The position numbers were made by a program, and so were the translations under genes. 64,000 nucleotides of DNA from Clostridia bacterium (GTDB lineage: Bacteria > Bacillota > Clostridia > UBA1381 > UBA9506). The notes below the pieces were generated by a model. The model searched no databases. It was not told where the DNA came from and saw only the letters and a list, made by a program, of their open reading frames with translations. Location of the stretch: NCBI GenBank assembly GCA_017399695.1, contig JAFQBK010000006.1:1-64000 (forward strand). The letters run 5' to 3'. Of the stretch, positions 39,391 to 47,401 are shown one piece after another. Numbering within the stretch: the stretch's first letter is position 1; each line of letters begins with the position of its first letter.

Positions 39391-40806
39391 ATGCGTAAAA
39401 CGAAAATTATCTGTACGATTGGTCCGGCGTGTGAAAATGAAGAAGTTTTGGAGCAAATGTGTAAAAACGGCATGAATGTCGCGCGCCTGAACTTTTCACA
39501 CGGGACGCATGAAGAACATAAAACGAAGATTGATTTGATTAAAAAAGTGCGAGTCAAGCTGGAGCTTCCGATTCCGATTATGCTTGACACCAAGGGTCCG
39601 GAGTACCGAATTAAGACCTTCGAAAATAAGAAAATCAAGCTTTCTGACGGTGATACCTTTACCTTTACAACGGAAGATATTGTTGGAAATCAGGAGCGCG
39701 TGTCGGTCAATTATGAGCACTTAACGGAAGATTTGAATATCGGCGATATCGTGATGGTCAATAACGGATTGGTACAGTTTCGGGTTGATGAAATCGATGG
39801 AAAAGATATTCGATGTACTGTTATTGCCGGCGGCGAAATATCTGACCGGAAGAGCATGAATTTCCCAAACAAGGTGCTCAAGCACGATTATTTGAGCGAG
39901 CAGGATAAGGATGACCTCCTGTTTGGTATTGAAAACGGAGTTGACTTCGTTGCGGCGTCTTTTGTTTCGTCGAAAGACGATGTCGAGGCAGTCCGCACAT
40001 TCTTAAATGAAAACGGCGGCAAAGATATTGATATCATTGCTAAAATCGAAAACCGCGCCGGCGTGGACAATATCGATGAAATCTGTAAGGTTGCCGACGG
40101 AATTATGGTAGCGCGCGGCGACTTGGGCGTAGAAATTCCGTTTGTTGAGGTTCCCTCCGTTCAAAAATTCTTAATCAAAAAATGCCGTCTGCTCGGCAAG
40201 CGTGTCATTACGGCAACCGAAATGCTCGAGTCGATGATTTATAACTCACGACCGACCCGGGCAGAGATTTCCGATGTGGCAAATGCAGTGTATGACGGCT
40301 CGTCCGCAGTAATGTTATCAGGAGAAACTGCCGCAGGAAAATATCCGGCAGAAGCCGTTAAGAATATGGCAGAGATTGCCGAGTTTACGGAAAAGCACAT
40401 CGATTATAAAGAGTGGTTTAAATCGACAGATTATAAAATCAATAATGTACTCGATGCCATTTCGCACTCCACCTGTGCGATGGCAATTGATGTGGATGCA
40501 AAATGTATCGTGGTAAACTCCATTACAGGTATGACGGCACGTATGGTCAGCCGCTTCCGCTCGCCGGCAGACATTATCGGCGCAACGACGAATGTGCGGG
40601 CGTGGAGAAAGCTGAATATGAGCTGGGGCGTCATTCCAATTCTGTGTGAGCAGTATCCCTCTTTGGATATTGTATTCTATCAGGCGGAATTGCAGGCAAA
40701 AAAATGCCTCGACTTAAAGACAGGCGATCATATCGTTATGACCGGCGGACAGATTAATGGGGTCATCGGAAATACCAATACCATTAAGGTTGAAATCATC
40801 AAATAA
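39391..40806 (+). CDS. pyk: Pyruvate kinase
   Basis: 471-aa glycolytic enzyme making pyruvate and ATP from phosphoenolpyruvate. It begins KTKIICTIGPAC. The barrel and lid are visible as LNFSHGTHEEH, MLDTKGPEYRIK, and the signature IAKIENRAGVDNIDEI with the catalytic lysine. ARGDLGVEIP and ATEMLESMIYNSRPTRAEISDVANAV are further hallmarks. It ends shortly after the normal C domain and lacks the extra phosphohistidine-like C-terminal domain of many Bacilli. The ATG at 39391 follows CGGAGATG. It is last in an operon with the mutase and yitT genes and closes at a perfect terminator. Confidence 0.96.
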   Translation: MRKTKIICTIGPACENEEVLEQMCKNGMNVARLNFSHGTHEEHKTKIDLIKKVRVKLELPIPIMLDTKGPEYRIKTFENKKIKLSDGDTFTFTTEDIVGNQERVSVNYEHLTEDLNIGDIVMVNNGLVQFRVDEIDGKDIRCTVIAGGEISDRKSMNFPNKVLKHDYLSEQDKDDLLFGIENGVDFVAASFVSSKDDVEAVRTFLNENGGKDIDIIAKIENRAGVDNIDEICKVADGIMVARGDLGVEIPFVEVPSVQKFLIKKCRLLGKRVITATEMLESMIYNSRPTRAEISDVANAVYDGSSAVMLSGETAAGKYPAEAVKNMAEIAEFTEKHIDYKEWFKSTDYKINNVLDAISHSTCAMAIDVDAKCIVVNSITGMTARMVSRFRSPADIIGATTNVRAWRKLNMSWGVIPILCEQYPSLDIVFYQAELQAKKCLDLKTGDHIVMTGGQINGVIGNTNTIKVEIIK

Positions 40807-40839
40807 AAAACAGGGGCAAAATGCCCCTGTTTTTTATTT
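40807..40839. terminator. Bidirectional terminator between pyk and sigE
   Basis: CAGGGGCA (40811-40818) pairs with TGCCCCTG (40822-40829) with A6/T6 flanks. Confidence 0.9.
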
Positions 40840-40852
40840 GATAAAATGAAGT

Positions 40853-41599
40853 TTATGATTGCACCATCTTGGAGATTTCCTTTTTCAGTCTTGAAATGAT
40901 GCGTTTTTCGAGGCGTGATATGTAGGATTGGGAAATGCCCAACAGGTCGGCGACCTCTTTTTGCGTTTTTTCTTTTTGGTTTTTCAGACCGAATCTTAGT
41001 TCCATAATGGCACGCTCGCGGGAGCCAAGCTTTAAGATGGCGGCGCGGAGCAGTTCCCGGTCAACCTGGTCTTCTAAATGTTTACTGACGTCGTCGCCGT
41101 CTGTTCCCAAAACATCAGAAAGCAAAAGTTCATTTCCATCCCAGTCGGTGTTTAATGGCTCATCAATCGAGATTTCTGTTCGTACATTATGATTTTTCCG
41201 AAGAAACATTAAGATTTCGTTCTCGATGCACCGCGAGGCATAAGTGGCGAGCTTGATGTTTTTCCCCGGGTCAAAGGAGTTGATTGCCTTAATTAAACCA
41301 ATCGAGCCGATGGAAATCAGGTCCTCGATGGAGACGCCGGTGTTTTCAAACTTCCTTGCAACATAAACGACAAGTCTTAAATTTCGTTCTACAAGCGTCT
41401 TTTTTACTTCGTAGCTTTCAGGCGTAAGCTGAGCAATTAAGTCTGCCTCTTCTTCGGCAGAGAGGGGAGTGGGAAGAGATTCCCCGCCGGTAATATAATA
41501 AAATTCGTCGGAATCGTTCATTCGCATCTGTAAAACCGTGAGTCCAACACTATGGTTTTTTGCCAGCTGTATGAGATTTTTAATGAACTGTGTCACCAT
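40853..41599 (-). CDS. sigE: RNA polymerase sporulation sigma factor SigE
   Basis: 248-aa mother-cell sigma factor, made as an inactive precursor. The N-terminal pro-sequence precedes [14 protein letters not shown] (34-47), which matches the processing region of pro-SigE. Region 2 reads [59 protein letters not shown] split over standard positions. Region 4 has [24 protein letters not shown] use the ATG at 41599, nine bases after GAGGGAG. It overlaps the end of spoIIGA, its activating protease, in the conserved spoIIG order. The usual next gene, sigG, is absent; pyk's terminator follows. Confidence 0.97.
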   Translation of the reverse strand: MVTQFIKNLIQLAKNHSVGLTVLQMRMNDSDEFYYITGGESLPTPLSAEEEADLIAQLTPESYEVKKTLVERNLRLVVYVARKFENTGVSIEDLISIGSIGLIKAINSFDPGKNIKLATYASRCIENEILMFLRKNHNVRTEISIDEPLNTDWDGNELLLSDVLGTDGDDVSKHLEDQVDRELLRAAILKLGSRERAIMELRFGLKNQKEKTQKEVADLLGISQSYISRLEKRIISRLKKEISKMVQS

Positions 41600-42443
41600 A
41601 TTGATTCGCTCCCTCAAAGTCATTTGGCAATAGCAGATGATATCTGCCGCTTTGGTCTAAAATTTTGTTTGTTACAGCAACCCAACGCCGGATTTCCGGT
41701 GTGTGGTTTCCGTCGGACAGCGTCATCAAAAACGCAGGAAGTGTTTCTTCCCTGCCGATGCCGGAGCAGGTAAAAAAACGAATGCTTTTTGCAGAAAAAA
41801 TGGCGGCATCCCGACTGTTTTGTCCTGAAAACAATGGCGAGACGCCTTCCCAGTCTGCGATGCAAACACCGCTTCCCCGGCTGTCACGTACGAAATTTCC
41901 CGTGTCGTAAAGCGCAGGAAGTGTCTTTTGTTTACCATCGTAAGATAGAGTAATTCTTTGCACCGATTTCTTGACGTTTTGCGCTTTTTTCGCTGTGTGA
42001 AAAACGAGCTTCAGCAGGAATGAAAGCAAAGCGACGGAAAGAAAAATAACGCCGGCGGAGACATTTAAAAACAGAGCGTCTTGCACAAAAAACATCGGCG
42101 CACGATTTTGTCCCGGCAGCAGCATCAAAACAAATAAGCAAAGGCCGTAAAGGGACAAAGAGGTAACGTAAAATGTGGCAAGTTGCTTTATAAAAATTGA
42201 CCACGTTCGCGCCCGAAATGCCAAAAAAACCATCCAAGCGGCCATGGAAAATGAAAAAAGGATGCTGGACAAAAAGGGCATAAAGACGCATACTACGGCG
42301 TAAAGCGCGCCCGAAAGTGATGAAAGACTTAGCCTGAGTGGGCGAATGGGGAGCCCTGATATAAGCGCGCAAAGCAAAAGGAGGATACCGTCAACGAAAA
42401 AATTAAAAACAAATAAAATGTCTACATAAACAGTGACGGTCAT
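41580..42443 (-). CDS. spoIIGA: Sigma-E processing peptidase SpoIIGA
   Basis: 287-aa membrane-embedded aspartic protease that cleaves pro-SigE after asymmetric division. Five membrane segments fill residues 1-150 ([20 protein letters not shown] is the family opening). The cytoplasmic protease domain has the catalytic DTG in ALYDTGNFV (Asp180), fewer residues than a retroviral half-site but as in other Spo proteins of this family. Its 3' end overlaps sigE by 20 bases. Upstream lies a promoter with a 21-bp spacer and inverted Spo0A boxes, matching the unusual spoIIG promoter of Bacillus. Confidence 0.95.
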   Translation of the reverse strand: MTVTVYVDILFVFNFFVDGILLLLCALISGLPIRPLRLSLSSLSGALYAVVCVFMPFLSSILFSFSMAAWMVFLAFRARTWSIFIKQLATFYVTSLSLYGLCLFVLMLLPGQNRAPMFFVQDALFLNVSAGVIFLSVALLSFLLKLVFHTAKKAQNVKKSVQRITLSYDGKQKTLPALYDTGNFVRDSRGSGVCIADWEGVSPLFSGQNSRDAAIFSAKSIRFFTCSGIGREETLPAFLMTLSDGNHTPEIRRWVAVTNKILDQSGRYHLLLPNDFEGANQYGDTVH

Positions 42444-42483
42444 GTCGATTCCTCCTTGGTGCTAAAAACTTGCCGGTAAGTTC

Positions 42484-42549
42484 ATTATACCTGCTTAGGT
42501 ATAAAAAACTTGTCAATTTGCCGTGTCGAAGAAGAAAAATATTTCGACA
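42484..42549 (-). promoter_or_regulatory. spoIIG promoter with long spacer and Spo0A boxes
   Basis: Minus strand: consensus TTGACA (42516-42511) and TATAAT (42489-42484) are separated by 21 bp rather than 17. Upstream, TGTCGAA occurs on the minus strand at 42549-42543 and on the plus strand at 42524-42530, both exact 0A boxes. In B. subtilis the spoIIG promoter likewise has an overlong spacer (22 bp) and depends on phosphorylated Spo0A. Confidence 0.8.
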
Positions 42550-42557
42550 AAAACGGA

Positions 42558-42586
42558 TTGTAATTTGAATCAAGGTGTGCTACAAT
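42558..42586 (+). promoter_or_regulatory. Promoter for the phosphoribosyltransferase gene
   Basis: TTGTAA (42558-42563), 17-bp spacer, TACAAT (42581-42586). The inverted 0A boxes of spoIIG lie just upstream and could affect it too. Confidence 0.55.
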
Positions 42587-42625
42587 GAAACCGTAGCATT
42601 ACAATGTAATAAAGGAGCGATAGAA

Positions 42626-43186
42626 ATGGATAAGTGTTATACCATAGAAATTGCGGGGGTCAAGAGAGATTTGCCCTTGTGCCCGCTGAATGAAGATTTA
42701 TATATTGGTGCTTTTGTTATGTTCGGGGATGTGGAGCTTACGGTAAAAGCGGCAGCGGCACTGCTTAAAAAAGCGCCGGAATTTGATGTTTTGATTACTG
42801 CTGAATCCAAAGGAATTCCGCTTCTTTATGAAATGGCTCGGCAGTCGGGCAATAATTACTATATTGTTGCAAGAAAAGGTCCGAAGCTTTATATGAAGAA
42901 TATCATTACCACGCAGGTTGATTCCATTACCACGGCTCACGTGCAGACGCTCTGTATCGGCTCAGCGGAAGCCGATGCGATGAGGGGAAAGCGCGTTTTG
43001 GTTGTTGATGATGTTATCAGCACGGGCGAATCGTTAGTGGCACTGGAAACCCTAATCAATCAGGTGGGCGGAAATATTGTCGGCAAAATGGCGGTTTTAG
43101 CAGAGGGTGATGCCATTGGACGCAGTGACATTACATATCTGTCGCCCCTTCCGTTGTTTGATAAAGAGGGTAATCCGATAAAATAA
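42626..43186 (+). CDS. Type I phosphoribosyltransferase, adenine/xanthine-like
   Basis: 186-aa PRT-fold protein. The PRPP-binding loop VLVVDDVISTGES is at 124-136, and the hood region LITAESKGIPLLYEMARQSG resembles adenine or xanthine phosphoribosyltransferases. It is not a full match to Apt or Xpt as I know them, so the base (adenine, xanthine or other) is left open. I start at 42626, after AAAGGAGCGA; the longer in-frame start at 42575 lies upstream of the promoter's transcript start. It is monocistronic, divergent from spoIIGA, and ends at a strong terminator shared with reverse rubrerythrin. Confidence 0.8.
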   Translation: MDKCYTIEIAGVKRDLPLCPLNEDLYIGAFVMFGDVELTVKAAAALLKKAPEFDVLITAESKGIPLLYEMARQSGNNYYIVARKGPKLYMKNIITTQVDSITTAHVQTLCIGSAEADAMRGKRVLVVDDVISTGESLVALETLINQVGGNIVGKMAVLAEGDAIGRSDITYLSPLPLFDKEGNPIK

Positions 43187-43190
43187 AAAC

Positions 43191-43233
43191 AAAAACGGCG
43201 ATTGAATTGAAAACAATTCAATCGCCGTTTTTT
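43191..43233. terminator. Bidirectional terminator
   Basis: A 19-bp perfect stem (43191-43209 with 43214-43232) closed by an AAAA loop, between convergent genes. Confidence 0.92.
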
Positions 43234-43278
43234 AATACCGTATTCGTATTTTCTGGTTTTAAGTGACTTTCTCTTCCA

Positions 43279-43863
43279 TTAGAAATATCTCTTCAAAAGT
43301 CCTTCCAAGCCTTTACCATGTCGGGCCTCATCGCGCGCCATCTCATGCACGGTATCATGGATTGCATCCAGACCGTTTTTCTTTGCGCAAGCAGCGAGGT
43401 CAAATTTGCCCTGCGTTGCGCCGTACTCGCAGTCAACTCTCCATTTTAAGTTGTCCTTGGTGGTTGCTTTCATATTCGGCTCTAAATCTTCGCCTAAGAG
43501 TTCCGCAAATTTTGCTGCATGCTCTGCTTCTTCGTATGCAGCCTTTTCCCAGTAAAGACCTACTTCCGGATAGCCTTCGCGGTGTGCAATTCTGGCCATG
43601 CAGAGGTACATACCGACTTCTGCGCATTCGCCATTGAAGTTAGCCATCAGCTGCTCAAAGATATATTTTTTATCTTCTTCCGAAATGTCGGGGTTGTTCT
43701 TTACGGTTTTTCCGTAAACACCGTATTCGTGCTGGGCAGCAAGAGCCGCACCTTCTTCCATTACCTTAAATTTTTCGCCCGGAACCTTGCATACCGGACA
43801 AAATTCAGGAGCAGAATCTCCCTCGTGAACATAACCGCAAACAGGACATACAAATTTCTTCAT
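43279..43863 (-). CDS. Reverse rubrerythrin
   Basis: 194-aa oxygen-stress protein that reduces peroxide or oxygen in anaerobes. The rubredoxin domain is at the N-terminus (CPVC at 6-9 and CPVC at 22-25), and the ferritin-like diiron domain follows (FEQLMANFNGECAEVGMYL, YWEKAAYEEAEHAAKF, HEMARDEARHGKGLEGLL with the E/EXXH ligands). This domain order is the reverse of classical rubrerythrin. GGAGGTT precedes the ATG at 43863. It lies 24 bp after a PerR-like gene on the same strand, so it is probably regulated by it, as in Clostridium acetobutylicum. Confidence 0.93.
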   Translation of the reverse strand: MKKFVCPVCGYVHEGDSAPEFCPVCKVPGEKFKVMEEGAALAAQHEYGVYGKTVKNNPDISEEDKKYIFEQLMANFNGECAEVGMYLCMARIAHREGYPEVGLYWEKAAYEEAEHAAKFAELLGEDLEPNMKATTKDNLKWRVDCEYGATQGKFDLAACAKKNGLDAIHDTVHEMARDEARHGKGLEGLLKRYF

Positions 43864-43887
43864 GTGAATAACCTCCAAAATATAATT

Positions 43888-44274
43888 TTATTGTTTTAGT
43901 TGCTTGCAACACGGACAGAGTCCGTAAAGAAATACACTGCATTTTTCGAGTGAAAAGTCATCACCTAAAAGCTTTTTCGCTTTTTTTTCATCCACCAAAT
44001 CGGCAAAAAGGTCAAATACCGTCTGACAATGCTGACAAATGAAATGTGCGTGTGGGGAAGTGTCGGCATCGAAGCGGTCGCCGTTTTCGCCGGTGTCGAG
44101 CCTGCGTACCTCACCTAGACTGCATAACAAATTCAGGTTGCGGTAAACCGTAGCTAGACTCAGCGCCGGTGCCTCCGGTTTTAAGTCAGCATAAATTTGC
44201 TCGGCGGTGGGATGATTTTTCTTCTCGCAAAGGTAACGCAGAATCATTTCCCGTTGCCTTGAGTACTTCATCAT
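43888..44274 (-). CDS. perR: Fur-family regulator, PerR type
   Basis: 128-aa metal-dependent repressor. The winged helix is NHPTAEQIYADLKPEAPALSLATVYRNLNLL in family order. The metal/redox region is DADTSPHAHFICQHCQTVFDL, with zinc cysteines C80 and C83 and the C-terminal pair in CPCC. The aspartate in VFDL aligns with the Asp that marks PerR, where Fur has glutamate. Three successive ATG codons (44277, 44274, 44271) follow AGGGGTGA; the middle or last has best spacing. A perfect 23-bp palindrome lies between its promoter and start codon, so it probably represses itself and the co-transcribed reverse rubrerythrin. Confidence 0.87.
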   Translation of the reverse strand: MMKYSRQREMILRYLCEKKNHPTAEQIYADLKPEAPALSLATVYRNLNLLCSLGEVRRLDTGENGDRFDADTSPHAHFICQHCQTVFDLFADLVDEKKAKKLLGDDFSLEKCSVFLYGLCPCCKQLKQ

Positions 44275-44287
44275 CATAATCACCCCT

Positions 44288-44310
44288 ATAATGATAATGA
44301 TTATCATTAT
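44288..44310. promoter_or_regulatory. Fur/PerR box
   Basis: Perfect 11-1-11 palindrome made of AATGATAAT/ATTATCATT arms (44288-44298 and 44300-44310), a textbook Fur-family operator, placed just downstream of the predicted start site. Confidence 0.85.
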
Positions 44311-44323
44311 TGTTTACAAGTTC

Positions 44324-44352
44324 ATTATACAGAAACTAAGAATCATTGTCAA
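44324..44352 (-). promoter_or_regulatory. Consensus promoter for perR
   Basis: Minus strand: TTGACA (44352-44347), 17-bp spacer, TATAAT (44329-44324); both hexamers perfect. Confidence 0.85.
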
Positions 44353-44403
44353 GTATTTTTTTAAAATTTTTAAAAAATTATATATGATTTGATATATAAA
44401 AGG

Positions 44404-44436
44404 AAAGAACAATCTCCTGGGACGAGATTGTTCTTT
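44404..44436. terminator. Hairpin, terminator-like
   Basis: AAAGAACAATCTC (44404-44416) pairs perfectly with 44424-44436 over CTGGGAC. T-rich on both strands; it may end leftward transcription from yebC or rightward readthrough. Confidence 0.65.
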
Positions 44437-44463
44437 TGTAAATGTATTATTTTTATGTAATTC

Positions 44464-44729
44464 TTACCTTTTGCGTTCTGCGCCTTTTCATTCGGGAATA
44501 GGGAAAAAGGATGCAGAATCAGCAAACTGAGCGACAAAGCGGGACGCTTTGTCGGCACCCGAAGGTGTACATTAGTACTCAGAGAGGCGAAGTTTGCTGA
44601 TAGCAAAAAGGAATCAGAACGAAGAAAAGTCGAACAGGGTGAGGCTTTTCAACCGAAAAATCTCACCCTGTTATTTTTAAGTAAACTATAATTTTGTATG
44701 TTGGTTACCTTTTGCGTTCTGCGCCTTTT
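44464..44729. repeat. 25-base direct repeat enclosing a folded element
   Basis: The 25 bases at 44464-44488 recur exactly at 44705-44729 (offset 241 bp), both starting TTACCTTTTGCG and both followed by a similar T/CATTC. The enclosed segment is highly structured (separate entry). This may be a duplicated intergenic repeat family member or a small element with flanking repeats. No open reading frame is convincing here. Confidence 0.65.
44519..44679 (+). ncRNA. Candidate structured RNA with intrinsic terminator
   Basis: A closing stem pairs 44519-44528 with 44591-44600 (10 bp). Inside are GAG/CTC (44529-44531 with 44578-44580), a 9-bp hairpin 44532-44540/44546-44554, GCACC-CGAA-GGTGT (44555-44568), and GTAC-ATTA-GTAC, giving a cloverleaf-like junction. 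Downstream, AACAGGGTGAG (44633-44643) pairs with 44662-44672, then TTATTTTT. The 5' segment 44474-44488 can pair with either 44504-44516 or 44603-44620, suggesting alternative folds. No promoter is clear, and strand is inferred from the terminator. Confidence 0.45.
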
Positions 44730-44742
44730 TCACATTCCCGTC

Positions 44743-45471
44743 TTATTCTTCCCAGTTGTGATATACATTCTGCACATCGTCGTTGTCTTCCAGTGCATCA
44801 ATCAACTTACCCATAAATAAGATATCCTTTTCATCGGTCAAAGCAACAGTGGTTTGCGGAAGCTTCTCCACATCGGCAGAAGCAAAGGTATAGCCCTTTT
44901 CCTCTAATGCATCACGAACCGAACCCAAAGAGTCGGGGTCGGTCAGAATTTCGAAGCAGCCTTCCTGCGCGGAAAAATCCTCTGCGCCGGAATCGAGTGC
45001 ATCCATCATCACGGTATCCTCATCGAGGTCGCCGTCTTCGTTATCGATAATGATGACACCTTTTTCATCAAACATGAAGCTGACACAACCGGACTGACCG
45101 AGGTTTCCGCCGAACTTATCAAAATAGTGGCGCATATCGCCTGCAGTACGGTTTCTATTATCGGTTAAAGTCTCAACGATAACGGCAACACCGCTCGGGC
45201 CATAGCCTTCATAGGTGATTTCTTCGTAGTTATCGCCGTCCATTGCGCCCGCTGCTTTTTTGATGCAACGCATAATATTGTCGTTGGGCATATTATTGGA
45301 TTTTGCTTTTGCGATGGCGTCCTTTAATTTGGAGTTAGACTCCGGGTCGGGACCGCCTGCTTTTACGATAACCGTAATTTCGCGACCGAGCTTGGTAAAG
45401 ATTTTACCTTTGGCAGCATCGGTTTTTTCTTTCTTTCTTTTAATGTTGGACCATTTGGAATGTCCTGACAT
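44743..45471 (-). CDS. yebC: YebC/PmpR-family protein
   Basis: 242-aa protein of the YebC family (TACO1-like), described as transcription regulators and more recently as factors that relieve ribosome stalling at proline-rich stretches. The opening [28 protein letters not shown] is diagnostic in part ([13 protein letters not shown]). [28 protein letters not shown] and [21 protein letters not shown] follow as in the family. The ATG at 45471 follows AGGAG; a GTG three codons earlier is less likely. It is divergent from spoVAE. Downstream lies the structured repeat region, not another gene. Confidence 0.95.
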   Translation of the reverse strand: MSGHSKWSNIKRKKEKTDAAKGKIFTKLGREITVIVKAGGPDPESNSKLKDAIAKAKSNNMPNDNIMRCIKKAAGAMDGDNYEEITYEGYGPSGVAVIVETLTDNRNRTAGDMRHYFDKFGGNLGQSGCVSFMFDEKGVIIIDNEDGDLDEDTVMMDALDSGAEDFSAQEGCFEILTDPDSLGSVRDALEEKGYTFASADVEKLPQTTVALTDEKDILFMGKLIDALEDNDDVQNVYHNWEE

Positions 45472-45498
45472 ATCTTTCACTCCTGACTTTTGTATTTC

Positions 45499-45527
45499 GC
45501 ATAAAATTTTCGTTTTGAAACATACTA
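45499..45527 (+). promoter_or_regulatory. Sigma-G-like promoter for spoVAE
   Basis: CATACTA (45521-45527) matches the sigma-G -10 exactly, with GCATA (45499-45503) 17 bp upstream as -35. Forespore expression fits the gene. Inferred from motif. Confidence 0.5.
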
Positions 45528-45564
45528 TCAGTAAAACTGTACCATATAGAAAGAGGGTTTTATC

Positions 45565-45921
45565 TTGCAGTATGTGTGGGTCTTTTTGGTTGGTGGCGCA
45601 CTTTGTGCGATCGCGCAGATTTTAATTGATAAGTGCAAATTAACCCCTGCCCGTATTTTAGTGATTTACGTTACCGCGGGCGTCGTCCTGACGGTCTTGG
45701 GGCTTTACGAGCCTTTGGTTGACTTTGCTGCTTGCGGAGCGACGGTTCCTTTAACAGGCTTTGGTTATACGCTTGCCAAAGGTGCCTTAAAAGGAGTCAG
45801 CGAGCAAGGCTTTTTCGGAATCTTTTCCGGTGGTGTCGCAGGCTCGGCGGCGGGGATCGCCGCAGCAGTCTTTTTTGGTTATCTCATCGCGCTGATTGCC
45901 AAACCAAAAGAGAAAAAATAG
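45565..45921 (+). CDS. spoVAE: Stage V sporulation protein AE
   Basis: 118-aa membrane protein of the SpoVAE (SpoVAEb) family, part of the channel that loads dipicolinic acid into the forespore. Family motifs are clear: [50 protein letters not shown] split in order, then [17 protein letters not shown] and a last helix. The start is TTG at 45565 behind AAAGAGGG. The usual partners spoVAC and spoVAD are not adjacent; it stands alone between yebC and radC. A sigma-G-like promoter sits upstream. Confidence 0.93.
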   Translation: MQYVWVFLVGGALCAIAQILIDKCKLTPARILVIYVTAGVVLTVLGLYEPLVDFAACGATVPLTGFGYTLAKGALKGVSEQGFFGIFSGGVAGSAAGIAAAVFFGYLIALIAKPKEKK

Positions 45922-45926
45922 GAAAC

Positions 45927-45959
45927 AGCTCAAACGCATTCGTTGCGCTTGGGCTTTTT
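45927..45959. terminator. Bidirectional terminator between spoVAE and radC
   Basis: 12-bp stem with G-U pairs (45927-45938 with 45944-45955), then TTTTT. Confidence 0.75.
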
Positions 45960-46626
45960 ACATCATACCCAGCATCATCATAGAATTGAAGCGGTCGCCG
46001 GAAACAATGATATGGTCTTTGACCGTAACACCGATGGCCTCTAAAGCGGTTACGATGTTTTTCGTTGCTTCGCGGTCACTCGCAGATGGCATAATGCTTC
46101 CGCTGGGATGATTGTGCGTAAGCACGACATTCACCGCATTGTGCTTTAAGACCTCAGCAACAATCAGACGGGGATACGCTTCGGTCTGATTGATGGTTCC
46201 TTTGATGATGGTGCCGCTAAAATGCACCTGGTGATTGGAATCGAGACAAATGATGCCGAACTCCTCGTTCTTTTTGCCTATGTACATTGAAACAGCATAC
46301 TGACCGATGGAGTCTATGGTTGCGAGCGTGTCCGTCCGGTTCCACTTGGACTGCTGGTAAACCCTTGCCAGTTGCGGAATCAGATTGAGAAGTATCGCAG
46401 AGCTTTCGCTGATACCATCTACTTCACAAAGTGCTTCCACATCGGCGTCAAACACATTGGCAAGAGAACCAAAGCGGTCAATCAGCTGATGCGCGAGCTC
46501 GTTTATGTCTCTGCGAGGGATGGAGTAGTAGAGCAGAAGCTCTAAAATCTCGTGCGGCTCAAAGTGGTCGAGTCCCTCGTGCAAATAGCGATGCTTCATT
46601 CGCATTCTGTGTCCTTCGTGTATCAT
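45958..46626 (-). CDS. radC: RadC/UPF0758 JAB-domain protein
   Basis: 222-aa protein of the RadC family. The N-terminal helix-hairpin-helix part (HEILELLLYYSIPRRDINELAHQLIDRFGS, LCEVDGISESSAILL) precedes a JAMM metalloprotease-like domain with HNHPSGS (171-177) and the downstream Asp184. The family is not actually required for recombination repair, and its role is unsettled. AGAGGTAAC precedes the ATG. It follows pyrE by 20 bp on the same strand, so both are probably read from the pyrE promoter. Confidence 0.94.
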   Translation of the reverse strand: MIHEGHRMRMKHRYLHEGLDHFEPHEILELLLYYSIPRRDINELAHQLIDRFGSLANVFDADVEALCEVDGISESSAILLNLIPQLARVYQQSKWNRTDTLATIDSIGQYAVSMYIGKKNEEFGIICLDSNHQVHFSGTIIKGTINQTEAYPRLIVAEVLKHNAVNVVLTHNHPSGSIMPSASDREATKNIVTALEAIGVTVKDHIIVSGDRFNSMMMLGMM

Positions 46627-46646
46627 TGTTACCTCTTTTTATTTCA

Positions 46647-47228
46647 TCAAACTTTAAGTGCGCGGCTGCCCGGCTTGACAAGTGGCAGACCCTCTTTGCA
46701 CAGAGGACATTCATCTGCTTCGTAAGAAATAACTTCCATAGAAATTACGGATTCGAGCGAAACACCGAAATCGATTTTTCCGCCGGTACGGTCAACAATT
46801 ACACCAAGACCGACAACCTCGCCGCCGTTCTTTCTTACAATATCAATCACCTCGCGGACAGAACCGCCGGTGGTTACAACATCCTCTACGACCAAGACCT
46901 TCTGTCCCGGCTCAATGGTAAAACCGCGTCTTAAGGTCATTTCCCCATTTTCACGTTCAGCAAAGATATTCTTTACGCCTAAATGACGGGATACTTCATA
47001 GCTCATTTGGATTGCGCCAATGGCAGGTCCGATGACCAGCTCAACGCCCTTATCCTGAAATTTTTCAGCAAGTGCTGCACAGAGCTCTTCGCTGTATTTC
47101 GTGTGCTGGAAAATTTTTGCACACTGCATGTACTTATCCGAGTGACGACCGGAGGTCAGAAGAAAATGTCCTTCCTGCAGAACACCGGCTTCTTTTAAGA
47201 CTTCCAAAACTCTTTCTTTTGTGATCAT
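46647..47228 (-). CDS. pyrE: Orotate phosphoribosyltransferase
   Basis: 193-aa enzyme joining orotate to PRPP to make OMP. The PRPP motif [13 protein letters not shown] is clear, with [16 protein letters not shown] near the start and [19 protein letters not shown] as the middle signature. The C-terminal [15 protein letters not shown] is typical of the type found in Clostridia and archaea. AAAGGATG supports the ATG at 47228. It is separate from the main pyr operon and shows no PyrR-type attenuator in its short leader. radC follows in the same unit. Confidence 0.95.
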   Translation of the reverse strand: MITKERVLEVLKEAGVLQEGHFLLTSGRHSDKYMQCAKIFQHTKYSEELCAALAEKFQDKGVELVIGPAIGAIQMSYEVSRHLGVKNIFAERENGEMTLRRGFTIEPGQKVLVVEDVVTTGGSVREVIDIVRKNGGEVVGLGVIVDRTGGKIDFGVSLESVISMEVISYEADECPLCKEGLPLVKPGSRALKV

Positions 47229-47263
47229 GGAATTCATCCTTTCATTTTATGTCTATCATTTCT

Positions 47264-47292
47264 ATTTTACACATTTTCCGCCGAAAATTCAA
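47264..47292 (-). promoter_or_regulatory. Promoter for pyrE-radC
   Basis: Minus strand: TTGAAT (47292-47287), 17-bp spacer, TAAAAT (47269-47264). Confidence 0.6.
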
Positions 47293-47401
47293 CCTATTTA
47301 TTTATTTTTTCGCAGAATATCCCGAAAAACTGAAATATGAATATATTGATAAGGGAAAGAATTTTTTGTTTGGCATAAAAAAGTTGGAAAGGAGGAAGAC
47401 A

